Positions 45,628 through 54,378 of a stretch of DNA of 64,000 nucleotides are shown here, piece by piece. Each line of letters starts with the position of its first letter. Positions within the stretch are counted from its first letter, which is position 1. The stretch lies in the NCBI GenBank assembly GCA_902542235.1, contig CACBTT010000001.1, positions 34,058-98,057 on the forward strand, written 5' to 3'. The translations under genes were made by a program, and so were the position numbers. The stretch is from an uncultured Pelagibacteraceae bacterium. Its GTDB lineage: Bacteria > Pseudomonadota > Alphaproteobacteria > Pelagibacterales > Pelagibacteraceae. The notes under the pieces were generated by a model that was not told where the DNA came from, did not search any database, and saw nothing but the letters and a program-made list of their open reading frames with translations.

Positions 45628-46581
45628 TCATGATTTTGCAAATAAATTAGTTAATTCATAAACAATTGTTGCTGCAGCTAGAGAGGTTACTTCTGCATGG
45701 TCATAAGCAGGCGCAACTTCAACTACATCTGCAGAAATCAAATTTAAACCTGATAAACCCCTGAGGACGTTTACCATTTCTCTAGTGGTCATTCCTGCAA
45801 TTTCAGGTGTTCCTGTGCCTGGTGCAAATGCTGGATCTAATACGTCAATATCAATGGACAAATATAATGCATTATCACCTACTCTATTTTTTATTCTTTC
45901 AACAATTTTATCAATTCCTTCTGTTTGAAATTCATCACAATGAATAATTTTAAATCCAAAGCTTTCATCATTTTTTATATCATCTCTGCTATAAAGTGGA
46001 CCTCTTATACCTACATGCATAGAGGCGTCATCTAAAAATAAATTTTCCTCACGAGCTCTTCTAAATGGAGTGCCATGTGTATATGGTGCTCCAAAGTATG
46101 TATCCCAGGTATCTAAATGGGCATCAAAATGAACAAGTGATACGGGTCCTTTATTTTTTTTATTGGCTGCTCTAAGTAAAGGCACTGCAATTGTGTGATC
46201 TCCTCCAAGGCTTATTATTCCTCCAACTTTATTTAATAAATCAGTTGCTCCTACTTCGATTTGTTTGATGGCTTCATCAATATTAAATGGATTGCAAGTA
46301 ATGTCACCTGCATCTGCAACTTGTTGTACTTTGAATGGTTCTACATCATAATTAGGATGATAATTTGTCCTTAAATGTCTAGATGCTTGTCTAATACTTT
46401 GTGGTCCAAATCTTGCACCTGGTCTATAACTTGTTCCTGAATCAAATGGAACTCCAACGATAGCAACATCACAACTTTCTACATCTCTTAGCTCAGGTAA
46501 TCTTGCAAATGTAGAAGGGCCCGCATATCTTGGCACTTCTGTGCCACTAACAGGCTGAATAGGTTTTTTAGACTTTGTCAT
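45628..46581 (-). CDS. speB: Agmatinase / ureohydrolase family enzyme
   Basis: The 317-residue protein has the ureohydrolase metal sites: GGDHTIAVPLLRA, VHFDAHLDTWD and SIDIDVLDPAFAPGTGTPEIAGMT. The family hydrolyses guanidino compounds (agmatine, guanidinobutyrate, guanidinopropionate and others) to urea and an amine, so the named substrate is tentative. Its ATG overlaps the stop of a 44-codon ORF upstream (ATGA), and an aldehyde dehydrogenase follows 20 bases later. Confidence 0.88.
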   Translation of the reverse strand: MTKSKKPIQPVSGTEVPRYAGPSTFARLPELRDVESCDVAIVGVPFDSGTSYRPGARFGPQSIRQASRHLRTNYHPNYDVEPFKVQQVADAGDITCNPFNIDEAIKQIEVGATDLLNKVGGIISLGGDHTIAVPLLRAANKKNKGPVSLVHFDAHLDTWDTYFGAPYTHGTPFRRAREENLFLDDASMHVGIRGPLYSRDDIKNDESFGFKIIHCDEFQTEGIDKIVERIKNRVGDNALYLSIDIDVLDPAFAPGTGTPEIAGMTTREMVNVLRGLSGLNLISADVVEVAPAYDHAEVTSLAAATIVYELTNLFAKS

Positions 46582-46712
46582 TTTAGTAATAAGAATATTA
46601 TTAGAATGATCCAGAAAAAGGGATAATAAAAATATATGTATTTTTTTGCAAACATCTTAGGCACTGACTCATGATCTCTATTAATATTTTTATTTCTTTT
46701 TCTTTTTTTCAT
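46578..46712 (-). CDS. 44-residue membrane protein translationally coupled to speB-like gene
   Basis: This ORF is not in the track. It reads MKKRKRNKNINRDHESVPKM and continues to a C-terminal hydrophobic segment (YIYFYYPFFWIILIIFLLLK, residues 25-44). Its TGA overlaps the speB ATG as ATGA. The coupling geometry and the strongly basic N-terminus plus tail helix look like a real small tail-anchored-type membrane protein (positive-inside). No homologue is known to me. An alternative is a leader peptide controlling speB translation. Confidence 0.5.
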   Translation of the reverse strand: MKKRKRNKNINRDHESVPKMFAKKYIYFYYPFFWIILIIFLLLK

Positions 46713-46765
46713 TAAATAAATCCTATCACATTCATATTATATCTAATATCATCAAAATTATTAAA

Positions 46766-47497
46766 ATGAGATATATTATATTAATATTTATATTATTTTT
46801 TAATTTTTCTTATGTAAATGCAGATGCAATATATAATTTAATTAAAATCCCAAATTTAGAAGTTCATAAAGTTGATGATATTAATGGTATTAAATATTTG
46901 GTATCGAAAAGAGGTTTTGTAATTGGTGATACAAATAACATTAAGTGTAACGGCATAAATAACAGTGATTTAGATCGTGAGTTTAATACAATTCAAAATA
47001 ATCTAAGAGATTATAACTCAAATTTCTTAAGGAAAATAAATTTGAAATTTGTGGTTCTTTGCAAAAACTTAGAAATTTCAGGCATTAATACAGGAGGTTT
47101 ACCAGATAATAAATTCAGGACTTTAATTTTAGACTTAACATTTAACCGAAATTATTTTGAAAGAATGATCCATCATGAAATATTTCATATGATTGATAAC
47201 AGTTTTCCTGAGCTTTTTAAAAAAAATAAGTGGAGCGAACTTAATAATAAAGATTTTACTTACGCATCATGTTCTACATGCACTGATTTATTAGGTTTAG
47301 ATTTAGAAATTACGAAAGGCTTTTTAACAGAATATTCAATGAGCACAGCTGAAGAAGATATGGCTGAAATTTATTCATTATTAAAAACAAACTTTAAAGA
47401 AATAGATTTATTAATTAAAAAAGATAATATTTTAACTAAGAAGAAAGATTTCTTAATTAATGGTCTTAAAGAAATAGATGAAAAGTTTATTTTTTGA
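46766..47497 (+). CDS. Putative secreted zinc metallopeptidase, unknown family
   Basis: The 243-residue protein begins with a signal peptide (MRYIILIFILFFNFSYVNADA). A zincin motif HHEIFHMID gives H137-E138-x-x-H141, and EEDMAEIY (E197/E201) about 60 residues later could provide the third metal ligand as in gluzincin-like putative zinc peptidases. Cysteines at C169 and C172 (ASCSTCTD) form a pair. It is followed with no spacer by a membrane-anchored cyclophilin, so an extracytoplasmic protein-quality role is plausible. The function is unproven. Confidence 0.65.
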   Translation: MRYIILIFILFFNFSYVNADAIYNLIKIPNLEVHKVDDINGIKYLVSKRGFVIGDTNNIKCNGINNSDLDREFNTIQNNLRDYNSNFLRKINLKFVVLCKNLEISGINTGGLPDNKFRTLILDLTFNRNYFERMIHHEIFHMIDNSFPELFKKNKWSELNNKDFTYASCSTCTDLLGLDLEITKGFLTEYSMSTAEEDMAEIYSLLKTNFKEIDLLIKKDNILTKKKDFLINGLKEIDEKFIF

Positions 47498-48145
47498 ATG
47501 ATAAAAAAAATTAAACCATCGCTATCTGAAAAAATATTATTTATTTTTTTAATTCTGCTTATTATTTTAACTTTAGGTTCATTTTATATATTAAATAATA
47601 AATGTCTTTTTGTAAAAAAAATTAATTTAAATAACATTGATTTTAAAGATAAGCAGAATATTGCAATTATGGAAGTTGAATGCGGTAACGTTCTAATAGA
47701 ATTAGATCCTAAAATTGCACCTAAAGCTGTAAATCGATTTAAGAAGTTAATAAATAGAGGTTCCTATAATGGTTCAGCTTTTTATCGAGTAATAGAAAAT
47801 ACATTAATACAAGCTGGAGATATTGAATATGGAAATGTATCTAATCTAAATTATTCTAAAGTTGGAACTGGTAAGTCTGGTTTAGGAACAATTAAATCTG
47901 AGTTTAGTGATAATTTTTTATTTAATGCTGGCTCTGTGGCTTTTGCTAGGAAAGATCAATTCGACACTGAAGATAGTGAATTTTTTATTACTTTAATAGA
48001 TATACCAATATATCAAGGTGAATATACTCCAATTGGAAGAGTAATTGCAGGTTTGGACTCTTTAAAAAAAATTAAAGTGGGAAATAAATCAACTTATGTA
48101 TTGAAACCGGATTATATTAAAAATATAAAGTTATTAGTTAACTAG
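47498..48145 (+). CDS. Membrane-anchored cyclophilin-type peptidyl-prolyl isomerase
   Basis: The 215-residue protein has an N-terminal membrane anchor (IFLILLIILTLGSFYIL, about residues 14-31) and a cyclophilin domain: VLIELDPKIAPKAVNRFKKL, SAFYRVIENTLIQAGDIEYG, SVAFARKDQFDTEDSEFFITL. The catalytic Arg in FYRVI is kept. It would catalyse proline isomerisation in periplasmic proteins. Its ATG follows the preceding TGA directly. Its end overlaps by 12 bases the end of the convergent dehydrogenase gene. Confidence 0.88.
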   Translation: MIKKIKPSLSEKILFIFLILLIILTLGSFYILNNKCLFVKKINLNNIDFKDKQNIAIMEVECGNVLIELDPKIAPKAVNRFKKLINRGSYNGSAFYRVIENTLIQAGDIEYGNVSNLNYSKVGTGKSGLGTIKSEFSDNFLFNAGSVAFARKDQFDTEDSEFFITLIDIPIYQGEYTPIGRVIAGLDSLKKIKVGNKSTYVLKPDYIKNIKLLVN

Positions 48146-50356
48146 AGGTTTTCCAGTAGATAATGTGTGTTTAATTCTATCTTGGGTTTTACTTGTCTCA
48201 ATTAGTTTCATGAAAGCATCTAACTCTAATTTAAACAACTGATCTTCTGTAAGAGTTTTATCTATAGTTGTATCACCACCACTTAAAACATTTGCTAGCT
48301 CTGTTCCAACCATCATTCCATGATCTAATATAATTTTATCATTATACAGTTTTTCTAACATACCAACCATTTTGTCTTTTAAAGATTTACCAGATAAATT
48401 AAATGTGCATTCTTTAGGAGGAGTAAATTCTTTATTTTGATCCAAAATTTTTCTTGCTTCGTTTAATAAACTATTTCTGCTCATTATTTTTTTATTTTCA
48501 GGGATTAAGTACTTTAGAGGTTCAGCTTCGACAGGAGAAGTTGCAGTTTTTGCATAACCAATGATATCAAAAACTTTTAATGGCGCAAAATCTGGATCAT
48601 TTTTTGCCTCTTCTGTTTGAGACCATCTCCATAACATTTCTTTACATCCTCCTCCAGCTGGAACTAAACCAACCAATGTTTCAACTAATCCAACGACAAT
48701 ATTTGTATGCGAAGCAACAAAGTTACTTTGAACTAAAACTTCAAAACCCCCTCCAAGTGTAAGACCTGATGGTGCTGAAACTACTGGAAATTTTGAGTAT
48801 TTTAAGTGTTTGCATGTTTCTTGAAAATAACCGACAAATTTTTCTATTGATTTAAAGTCACCTTTATCTGCAAAATTCATAGTATATGTTAAATTAACAC
48901 CAGCAGAAAACTGCATACTTTCATTAATAATTATCAATGGTTTGTCTGTAGCGTTTTTTAAAGAGTCCATTGAGTCGTAATCCAAAGCGTTTGCTTTAGT
49001 TGTAAATTCGACAATGTTAAATTCAGGAAATCTGTAAATTTCGGCAGAATTATTTTTATCAAGTTTAAGGGCTCTTGGTTTAATTTTTCCTAAAGTTTCA
49101 ATTTCAGTATATTGTTGTCTCTCACCATAAAAATTTTCATCTTTGGATTTTGATAAATTTTCTAAAAATTTATTTCCTTCAAAATTATCAATTTTTTGAA
49201 AAAAATTATTTACTCCAATTTCTTTTAACATTTCAAAAGGCCCTCTAGACCAATTGAAGCCAAGTCTCATTGCTTCATCAATGTCGTTAAACTTATCTGT
49301 AATACCTGGAACTAATGAAGAAGAATATTTTATTATTTTAGAAATCACTGACCAAGCATAATCTCCATATTTATCTCCACGATTAATTAATTTTTTTAAA
49401 TCAACTTTTTCAGATTTAATATCTATTTTTTTTGAGGGAGAATATTCCCCAGTTTCAAGATTGATGGCCTCTAAAATTTTCTTACCACCCTCCTTGTTCA
49501 TTCTATAAAATCCACCTTTTCCTTTTCTACCAGTATATCCAGTTTCTATTAATTTTTTTACAAGTGGCATTTCTCTTGCTACAGGTTGAAATGGATCGCT
49601 TTCAGGTAATTCTTTAATAAAACTTTTTAATACATCTGACATTAAATCAATACCAATTAGGTCATACAATCCAAATACTCCAGTTTTAGGTATACCCATT
49701 GGTCTACCAAAGACAGCGTCCGCCTCTTCTACACTGAGTTTCATTTTAAATGCTTCTGTCATTGCAATTTGCATTGCATAAACTCCAATTCTATTACCTA
49801 AAAATCCTGGAGTGTCATTACAGATAATTGCACCTTTACCTAAGTCTATTTCACAAAAGTCTTTTAAAAGTTTAACTTTATCTAAATCACTTACATTACT
49901 TTTTACTATTTCCAGTAAATCCATGTATCTAACAGGATTAAAAAAGTGAGTTATGCAGAAATCCTTTTTGTCTTGATCAGATAATTTTTCTGATAGAACA
50001 CTTATTGGAATAGATGAAGTATTAGATGAAACAACAGATTCTTTTTTTCTGTGTTTAAAAATTTTTTCATAAATATTGTGTTTTATATCTATTCTTTCTA
50101 CAACAGCTTCTACAATCCAATCTGCATTCGAAACCACATCAAAGTTTTCTTCAATGTTTCCTACGTGGATATTATCTAATTTTGATTTATCTATTAATAA
50201 AGGAGGTCTAGATTTTCCTATTCTCTCTTTAGCCTTTTGACTAATTTCTGTAGTTAAATCCAACAAAGTGACAGGAACATTTGCGTTACACAAATGTGCA
50301 GCTATACCGCTCCCCATTGTTCCAGAACCAATTACAACTACATTATTTATTTTCAT
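48134..50356 (-). CDS. 3-hydroxyacyl-CoA dehydrogenase / enoyl-CoA hydratase fusion
   Basis: The 740-residue protein has the order dehydrogenase first (VVVIGSGTMGSGIAAHLCNA at residues 6-25; THFFNPVRYMDLLEIV; NDTPGFLGNRIG), then a crotonase-like hydratase (FPVVSAPSGLTLGGGFEVLVQS, about residue 530). This is reversed relative to FadB/FadJ, where the hydratase is N-terminal. It would take enoyl-CoA through hydration and oxidation in beta-oxidation. It is monocistronic-looking, 57 bases from the next gene. It may supply the thiolase at 62327 with 3-ketoacyl-CoA. Confidence 0.9.
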   Translation of the reverse strand: MKINNVVVIGSGTMGSGIAAHLCNANVPVTLLDLTTEISQKAKERIGKSRPPLLIDKSKLDNIHVGNIEENFDVVSNADWIVEAVVERIDIKHNIYEKIFKHRKKESVVSSNTSSIPISVLSEKLSDQDKKDFCITHFFNPVRYMDLLEIVKSNVSDLDKVKLLKDFCEIDLGKGAIICNDTPGFLGNRIGVYAMQIAMTEAFKMKLSVEEADAVFGRPMGIPKTGVFGLYDLIGIDLMSDVLKSFIKELPESDPFQPVAREMPLVKKLIETGYTGRKGKGGFYRMNKEGGKKILEAINLETGEYSPSKKIDIKSEKVDLKKLINRGDKYGDYAWSVISKIIKYSSSLVPGITDKFNDIDEAMRLGFNWSRGPFEMLKEIGVNNFFQKIDNFEGNKFLENLSKSKDENFYGERQQYTEIETLGKIKPRALKLDKNNSAEIYRFPEFNIVEFTTKANALDYDSMDSLKNATDKPLIIINESMQFSAGVNLTYTMNFADKGDFKSIEKFVGYFQETCKHLKYSKFPVVSAPSGLTLGGGFEVLVQSNFVASHTNIVVGLVETLVGLVPAGGGCKEMLWRWSQTEEAKNDPDFAPLKVFDIIGYAKTATSPVEAEPLKYLIPENKKIMSRNSLLNEARKILDQNKEFTPPKECTFNLSGKSLKDKMVGMLEKLYNDKIILDHGMMVGTELANVLSGGDTTIDKTLTEDQLFKLELDAFMKLIETSKTQDRIKHTLSTGKPLVN

Positions 50357-50413
50357 AAAGAAGGTTTCTTATATTAAATTGAGACTGAGTAGGAAATAAA
50401 ATAAATGTCATAA

Positions 50414-52441
50414 CTACTGCTGTAAACTTGCTAATTCTTCAATATTAATATGACATCTAATAGCGTTACCATTTTCACCTATTTGCCATGGTGGAACCTC
50501 TGAATTACAAATATCACCTATTTTCCTCGGGCATCTTCCTTGAAAAGAACAGCCTTTTTCAGGGGGTTTTTCCTCTACAATATCCTCAGCTACTAATTTT
50601 GGTTTTATATCTGGATCTGGTTCCAAAACAGCACCTAATAATACTTCAGTATAAGGATGTGATGGAAATTTGTAAACATTTTGAGAAGGACCAATTTCAC
50701 ATAACCTTCCTTGATATAAAACTGCAACTCTATCACTAATTGCTCTAACAACAGCCAGATCATGAGAAACAAATACGTAGGTTGTTCCTAGATCTTCTTT
50801 TAATTGTTGTAATAAGTTTAAAACAGCTGCTTGAACCGAAACATCTAAAGCTGATGTAACCTCATCACACAAAATTATATCTGGCTTAGCAGCAAATGCT
50901 CTTGCAACTGCAACTCTTTGTTTCTCACCACCTGATAATTGTCTGGGATATCTTGACATATAAAATTCTCCTAACCTTACTTTTTTTAGTAGATCGATTA
51001 TATTTTTTTTTAATTCTTTTCCTAATAAATTAAAATACAACTTTAGAGGTTGAGAAAGTATCTGCTCAACTGTGTGGTTTGGATTGAGTGACTCGTCTGG
51101 ATTTTGAAATATAAGTTGTATTGCTCGCAGATCATTTGGATTTCTCATTTTTAAATCAGAAGATAAAATACGATCATTTTCAAATTTAATTTGACCATCT
51201 TTTGTTTCGAGTAAGCCTGCAATTGATTTTAAGATAGTAGACTTGCCACTTCCAGACTCACCAACCAGGGCAATAGTCTCTCCTTTTTTTATATCTATAC
51301 TTATATCTTTAACTGTTGGGTTTTGATCAGAAATTTTATTTAATAATTGATCAAAAAATTTCTGCTTTGCATAACTAATTGAAACATCCTTTAATTTTAA
51401 AACTTCATTTGCTTCACTATTATTTGATTTTTTTGTTATTGAAGTTTGTAAATTATTATTTTGGTTTATTAATTCCTTATAATTAAAACATCGGACATTG
51501 GTATCTAATTCTTTAATATGTTCCAGATCTGGTGAATTTTTTTTACAATTATCAGTTGCTAAGTTACATCTATCATAAAAACTGCAACCTTCATTTATGC
51601 TTCCAGGCTGAGGTTGGCTTCCTGGCATAGAAGCTGGAAGTCCAGCTAGTGAAAGTTTAGGTATCGATTTTAACAATCCATAAGTATAAGGATGAATAGG
51701 TTCTTTTAATATTTTTCTTGCTGGTCCTTCTAAAACAATTTCTCCCGCATACATTACAACTATTCTATCACTGACTTGCGCTATGGCTCCAAGGTCATGA
51801 CTAACATAGATCATAGATGTTCCAGTATCTTTTGCTATAAATCTCAGTAGTTCTAATACATGCGCTTGTGTTGTAACGTCTAATCCAGTAGTTGGCTCAT
51901 CTAATAAAAGTAAATCTGGTTTGCCAGCCAATGCCATTGCAACAGCCACTCTTTGTTGTTGTCCTCCAGAAAGCTCGTGTGGATAACGAAATGCCATAGT
52001 TTCTGGTGAAGGAAGTCTTACTTTATTTAATAACTCTGAAATTTTTTTATCTCTCTCTGATTTGTTTAGATCTGTATGTAATCTTAATGCTTCATCAATT
52101 TGATATCCAATTTTTAAATTCGGTGTTAATGCTTGTCCTGCATTTTGAGGTATCATGGCTATTTTTCTACCTCTAATTTTTTCTAGCTGTCTACTGCTCA
52201 TCTTCAATAAATCCTCAGATTTAAAGAGGCATTCACCCTTAAGAGGAAATAAACCTTGTTTTATATAGCCCATCATAGCAAGTGCTAATGTGCTTTTTCC
52301 AGAACCCGACTCACCTACGATCCCTACAGTCTCTCCTTTTTTTATATTGGTTGAAACATTTCTTAGTATTGAAATTTGTTTGCCCTTCTGACTATTAAAT
52401 CCAATTGATAAATTTTTAACACTTTCAATTATTTCACTCAT
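50414..52441 (-). CDS. Peptide/opine ABC transporter, fused twin ATPase (DppD-DppF type)
   Basis: The 675-residue protein contains two full ATPase domains. Each has a Walker A (GESGSGKSTLALAMMG and GESGSGKSTILKSIAG), a signature (LSGGQQQRVAVAMALA and LSGGEKQRVAVARAFA) and Walker B (LLLLDEPTTGLD and IILCDEVTSALD). Each ends in an oligopeptide-transporter C-terminal cysteine motif (CSFYDRCNLATDNC, CSFQGRCPRKIGDIC) typical of Opp/Dpp ATPases with an iron-sulfur-like site. It powers the permeases just upstream; DppC abuts it. Confidence 0.92.
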   Translation of the reverse strand: MSEIIESVKNLSIGFNSQKGKQISILRNVSTNIKKGETVGIVGESGSGKSTLALAMMGYIKQGLFPLKGECLFKSEDLLKMSSRQLEKIRGRKIAMIPQNAGQALTPNLKIGYQIDEALRLHTDLNKSERDKKISELLNKVRLPSPETMAFRYPHELSGGQQQRVAVAMALAGKPDLLLLDEPTTGLDVTTQAHVLELLRFIAKDTGTSMIYVSHDLGAIAQVSDRIVVMYAGEIVLEGPARKILKEPIHPYTYGLLKSIPKLSLAGLPASMPGSQPQPGSINEGCSFYDRCNLATDNCKKNSPDLEHIKELDTNVRCFNYKELINQNNNLQTSITKKSNNSEANEVLKLKDVSISYAKQKFFDQLLNKISDQNPTVKDISIDIKKGETIALVGESGSGKSTILKSIAGLLETKDGQIKFENDRILSSDLKMRNPNDLRAIQLIFQNPDESLNPNHTVEQILSQPLKLYFNLLGKELKKNIIDLLKKVRLGEFYMSRYPRQLSGGEKQRVAVARAFAAKPDIILCDEVTSALDVSVQAAVLNLLQQLKEDLGTTYVFVSHDLAVVRAISDRVAVLYQGRLCEIGPSQNVYKFPSHPYTEVLLGAVLEPDPDIKPKLVAEDIVEEKPPEKGCSFQGRCPRKIGDICNSEVPPWQIGENGNAIRCHINIEELASLQQ

Positions 52442-53335
52442 TTAAACAGGTGCCTTTGTTGAACGATCAATTCCTAAAGCTTTTGCAAATGCATCAGCAG
52501 TTAAATTTATTCCAATAATTAACGAACTTAATCCTACTATTGGAGCAATTACAGACCAGTATGCAAACGACATCAATCCTCTAGCATTAGATATCATCAA
52601 ACCCCAATCAGGTGTTGGAGGACTTACACCAAAACCTAAGAATGACAATGAGCTAAATCCTAATAACATCCAAGACCATCTCATTGCTCCTTCTACTAAT
52701 ATAGCATCTCTAACATTTGGAATAATTTCATTCCAAATAATAGACATGTTGCTATGACCTCTAGCTCTGGCTGAAACTATAAAGTCTTTAGCAATAACAT
52801 CATGAGTAGCAGCTCTAGCAACTCTTACTATTCCTTTACCATAAAAAAAACCTAGTGCAGGAATTAAAACCTCCGTTGATGTTCCTAAAAGAGAAACAAT
52901 TAATAACATTGCAAGTATCCAAGGTATAGAAAGAAACGCATCAACAACTCTCATTACAACATCGTCAATTTTACCTCCAACTAAACCACAAAAAATTCCA
53001 AGTAAACCTCCCCACAGAAGAGCTATAAGTGATCCAAAAAAAGTTACCGTAAGAGCTGTTCGTCCTCCAAGTATTGTTCTTGTAAAGACATCTCTACCCA
53101 GGCTATCTGTTCCAAACCAATGTTCAGCTGAAGGTGCAAGTAACATGGTATTTGGGCTAATTGCTTTATAATCGTATGGTGCAATGTAAGGGCTTATTAT
53201 TGCTAAGACTACATGAAATAATACAATTGTAAGTCCAATCAATCCTGAAGGCTTGGAGGCCATAGTTTTTAAAATCTCAAAAGCCTTTTCTAGCTTGTTT
53301 TTTTGTTTATCCTCTGTAATTAAATTACTCTCCAT
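52442..53335 (-). CDS. Peptide/opine ABC permease (DppC type)
   Basis: The 297-residue permease has an N-terminal cytoplasmic segment and about six helices. It carries the motif WFGTDSLGRDVFTRTILGGRTALTV and the EAA-type loop VSARARGHSNMSIIWNEIIPNV. It forms the inner-membrane channel with the DppB-like partner, 1 base upstream. It lies directly against the ATPase gene. Confidence 0.92.
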   Translation of the reverse strand: MESNLITEDKQKNKLEKAFEILKTMASKPSGLIGLTIVLFHVVLAIISPYIAPYDYKAISPNTMLLAPSAEHWFGTDSLGRDVFTRTILGGRTALTVTFFGSLIALLWGGLLGIFCGLVGGKIDDVVMRVVDAFLSIPWILAMLLIVSLLGTSTEVLIPALGFFYGKGIVRVARAATHDVIAKDFIVSARARGHSNMSIIWNEIIPNVRDAILVEGAMRWSWMLLGFSSLSFLGFGVSPPTPDWGLMISNARGLMSFAYWSVIAPIVGLSSLIIGINLTADAFAKALGIDRSTKAPV

Positions 53336-53336
53336 T

Positions 53337-54293
53337 TTATTTTCTTATCTGTAAACTTTTTAATCTTGGGTTAAGCATGAGCGTCATTAAATCTGCTATT
53401 AAATTTATTCCCACATAGATTGATGCCAATATTATTGCTAATGCTTGAACAACAGGTAAATCTCTATTTGATATAGACTCAATTACCAGTCTACCTAAAC
53501 CAGGATAATTAAAAACAACTTCTGTAACAACTACACCACCTAGTAACCAGGCGATTGTTAATGCTACTACATTTATTGCTGGTAATAATGCATTTGGCAA
53601 TACATGTCTAAATACCATTTTCCAATAAGGAACACCTTTTAAAATTGCCATTTGCACATAATCACTTGCCATAACTTGAATTACACTTGAGCGGACCATT
53701 CTTGCCATGTGTGCAGTCATAATCATTGAAATAGCTACAACTGGTAAAATTATATTTGAGAGTAATTCATAAAAAGTTGCATCTGATGGTATAATCACAA
53801 TTCCTGGTAGCCAACCAAGCCAAATTGCAACAATTAAAATAAGCAAAGTAGCACTAATAAACTCAGGAATAGTCATAGAAAAAATTGTGATAGTTGAGAT
53901 CATAATATCAGGAAGCTTATCTCTCCAAAGAGCAGTTATTATTCCTAATACGATTGCTAAAGGAATTCCTATAAGTATTGAAACAGAGGCTAAAACTAAA
54001 GAGTTTTTAACTCTTGGGCCTAATACTTCATTAATTGGCATTTCTCCACTCAAAGAGTAACCAAAATCACCTCTTATAACATTTGATGCCCATTCCAAGT
54101 ATCTTTCATAAGCAGGAACATCAAGACCAAGTCTTTTTATGCAAGCATCAAGAGCTGCTCCATAAGCTTCTCTTTCTAAATATGTTGTGCATGCATCCCC
54201 AGGTAAAACTTCAACTCCTACAAATGTAATCAATGAGACTATTAATAAAGTGATAAGCCCTAGTCCAATTCTTTTTAAAATTAATAAAAGCAT
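53337..54293 (-). CDS. Peptide/opine ABC permease (DppB type)
   Basis: The 318-residue permease has the typical N-terminus LLLILKRIGLGLITLLIVSLITFVGVEVLPGD and the EAA-type loop MAILKGVPYWKMVFRHVLPNALLP. It follows the substrate-binding gene across an 85-base gap that contains a terminator hairpin. Together with DppC, the twin ATPase and the binding protein, it imports small peptides or similar zwitterionic compounds. Confidence 0.92.
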   Translation of the reverse strand: MLLLILKRIGLGLITLLIVSLITFVGVEVLPGDACTTYLEREAYGAALDACIKRLGLDVPAYERYLEWASNVIRGDFGYSLSGEMPINEVLGPRVKNSLVLASVSILIGIPLAIVLGIITALWRDKLPDIMISTITIFSMTIPEFISATLLILIVAIWLGWLPGIVIIPSDATFYELLSNIILPVVAISMIMTAHMARMVRSSVIQVMASDYVQMAILKGVPYWKMVFRHVLPNALLPAINVVALTIAWLLGGVVVTEVVFNYPGLGRLVIESISNRDLPVVQALAIILASIYVGINLIADLMTLMLNPRLKSLQIRK

Positions 54294-54340
54294 AAGATTA
54301 ACTAGAACTTTTTAACAAAAATAAATTAAATAGAAATAAA

Positions 54341-54368
54341 ATAAAGGCCGCTAGTGTGCGGCCTTTAT
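54341..54368 (-). terminator. Intercistronic terminator after dppA-like gene
   Basis: ATAAAGGCCGC (54341-54351) pairs perfectly with GCGGCCTTTAT (54358-54368): an 11-bp GC-cored stem with a 6-base loop. On the minus strand it lies 10 bases after the binding-protein stop and is followed by a T-rich tract. It should reduce expression of the permease and ATPase genes relative to the binding protein. Confidence 0.85.
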
Positions 54369-54378
54369 CTAAATACTT

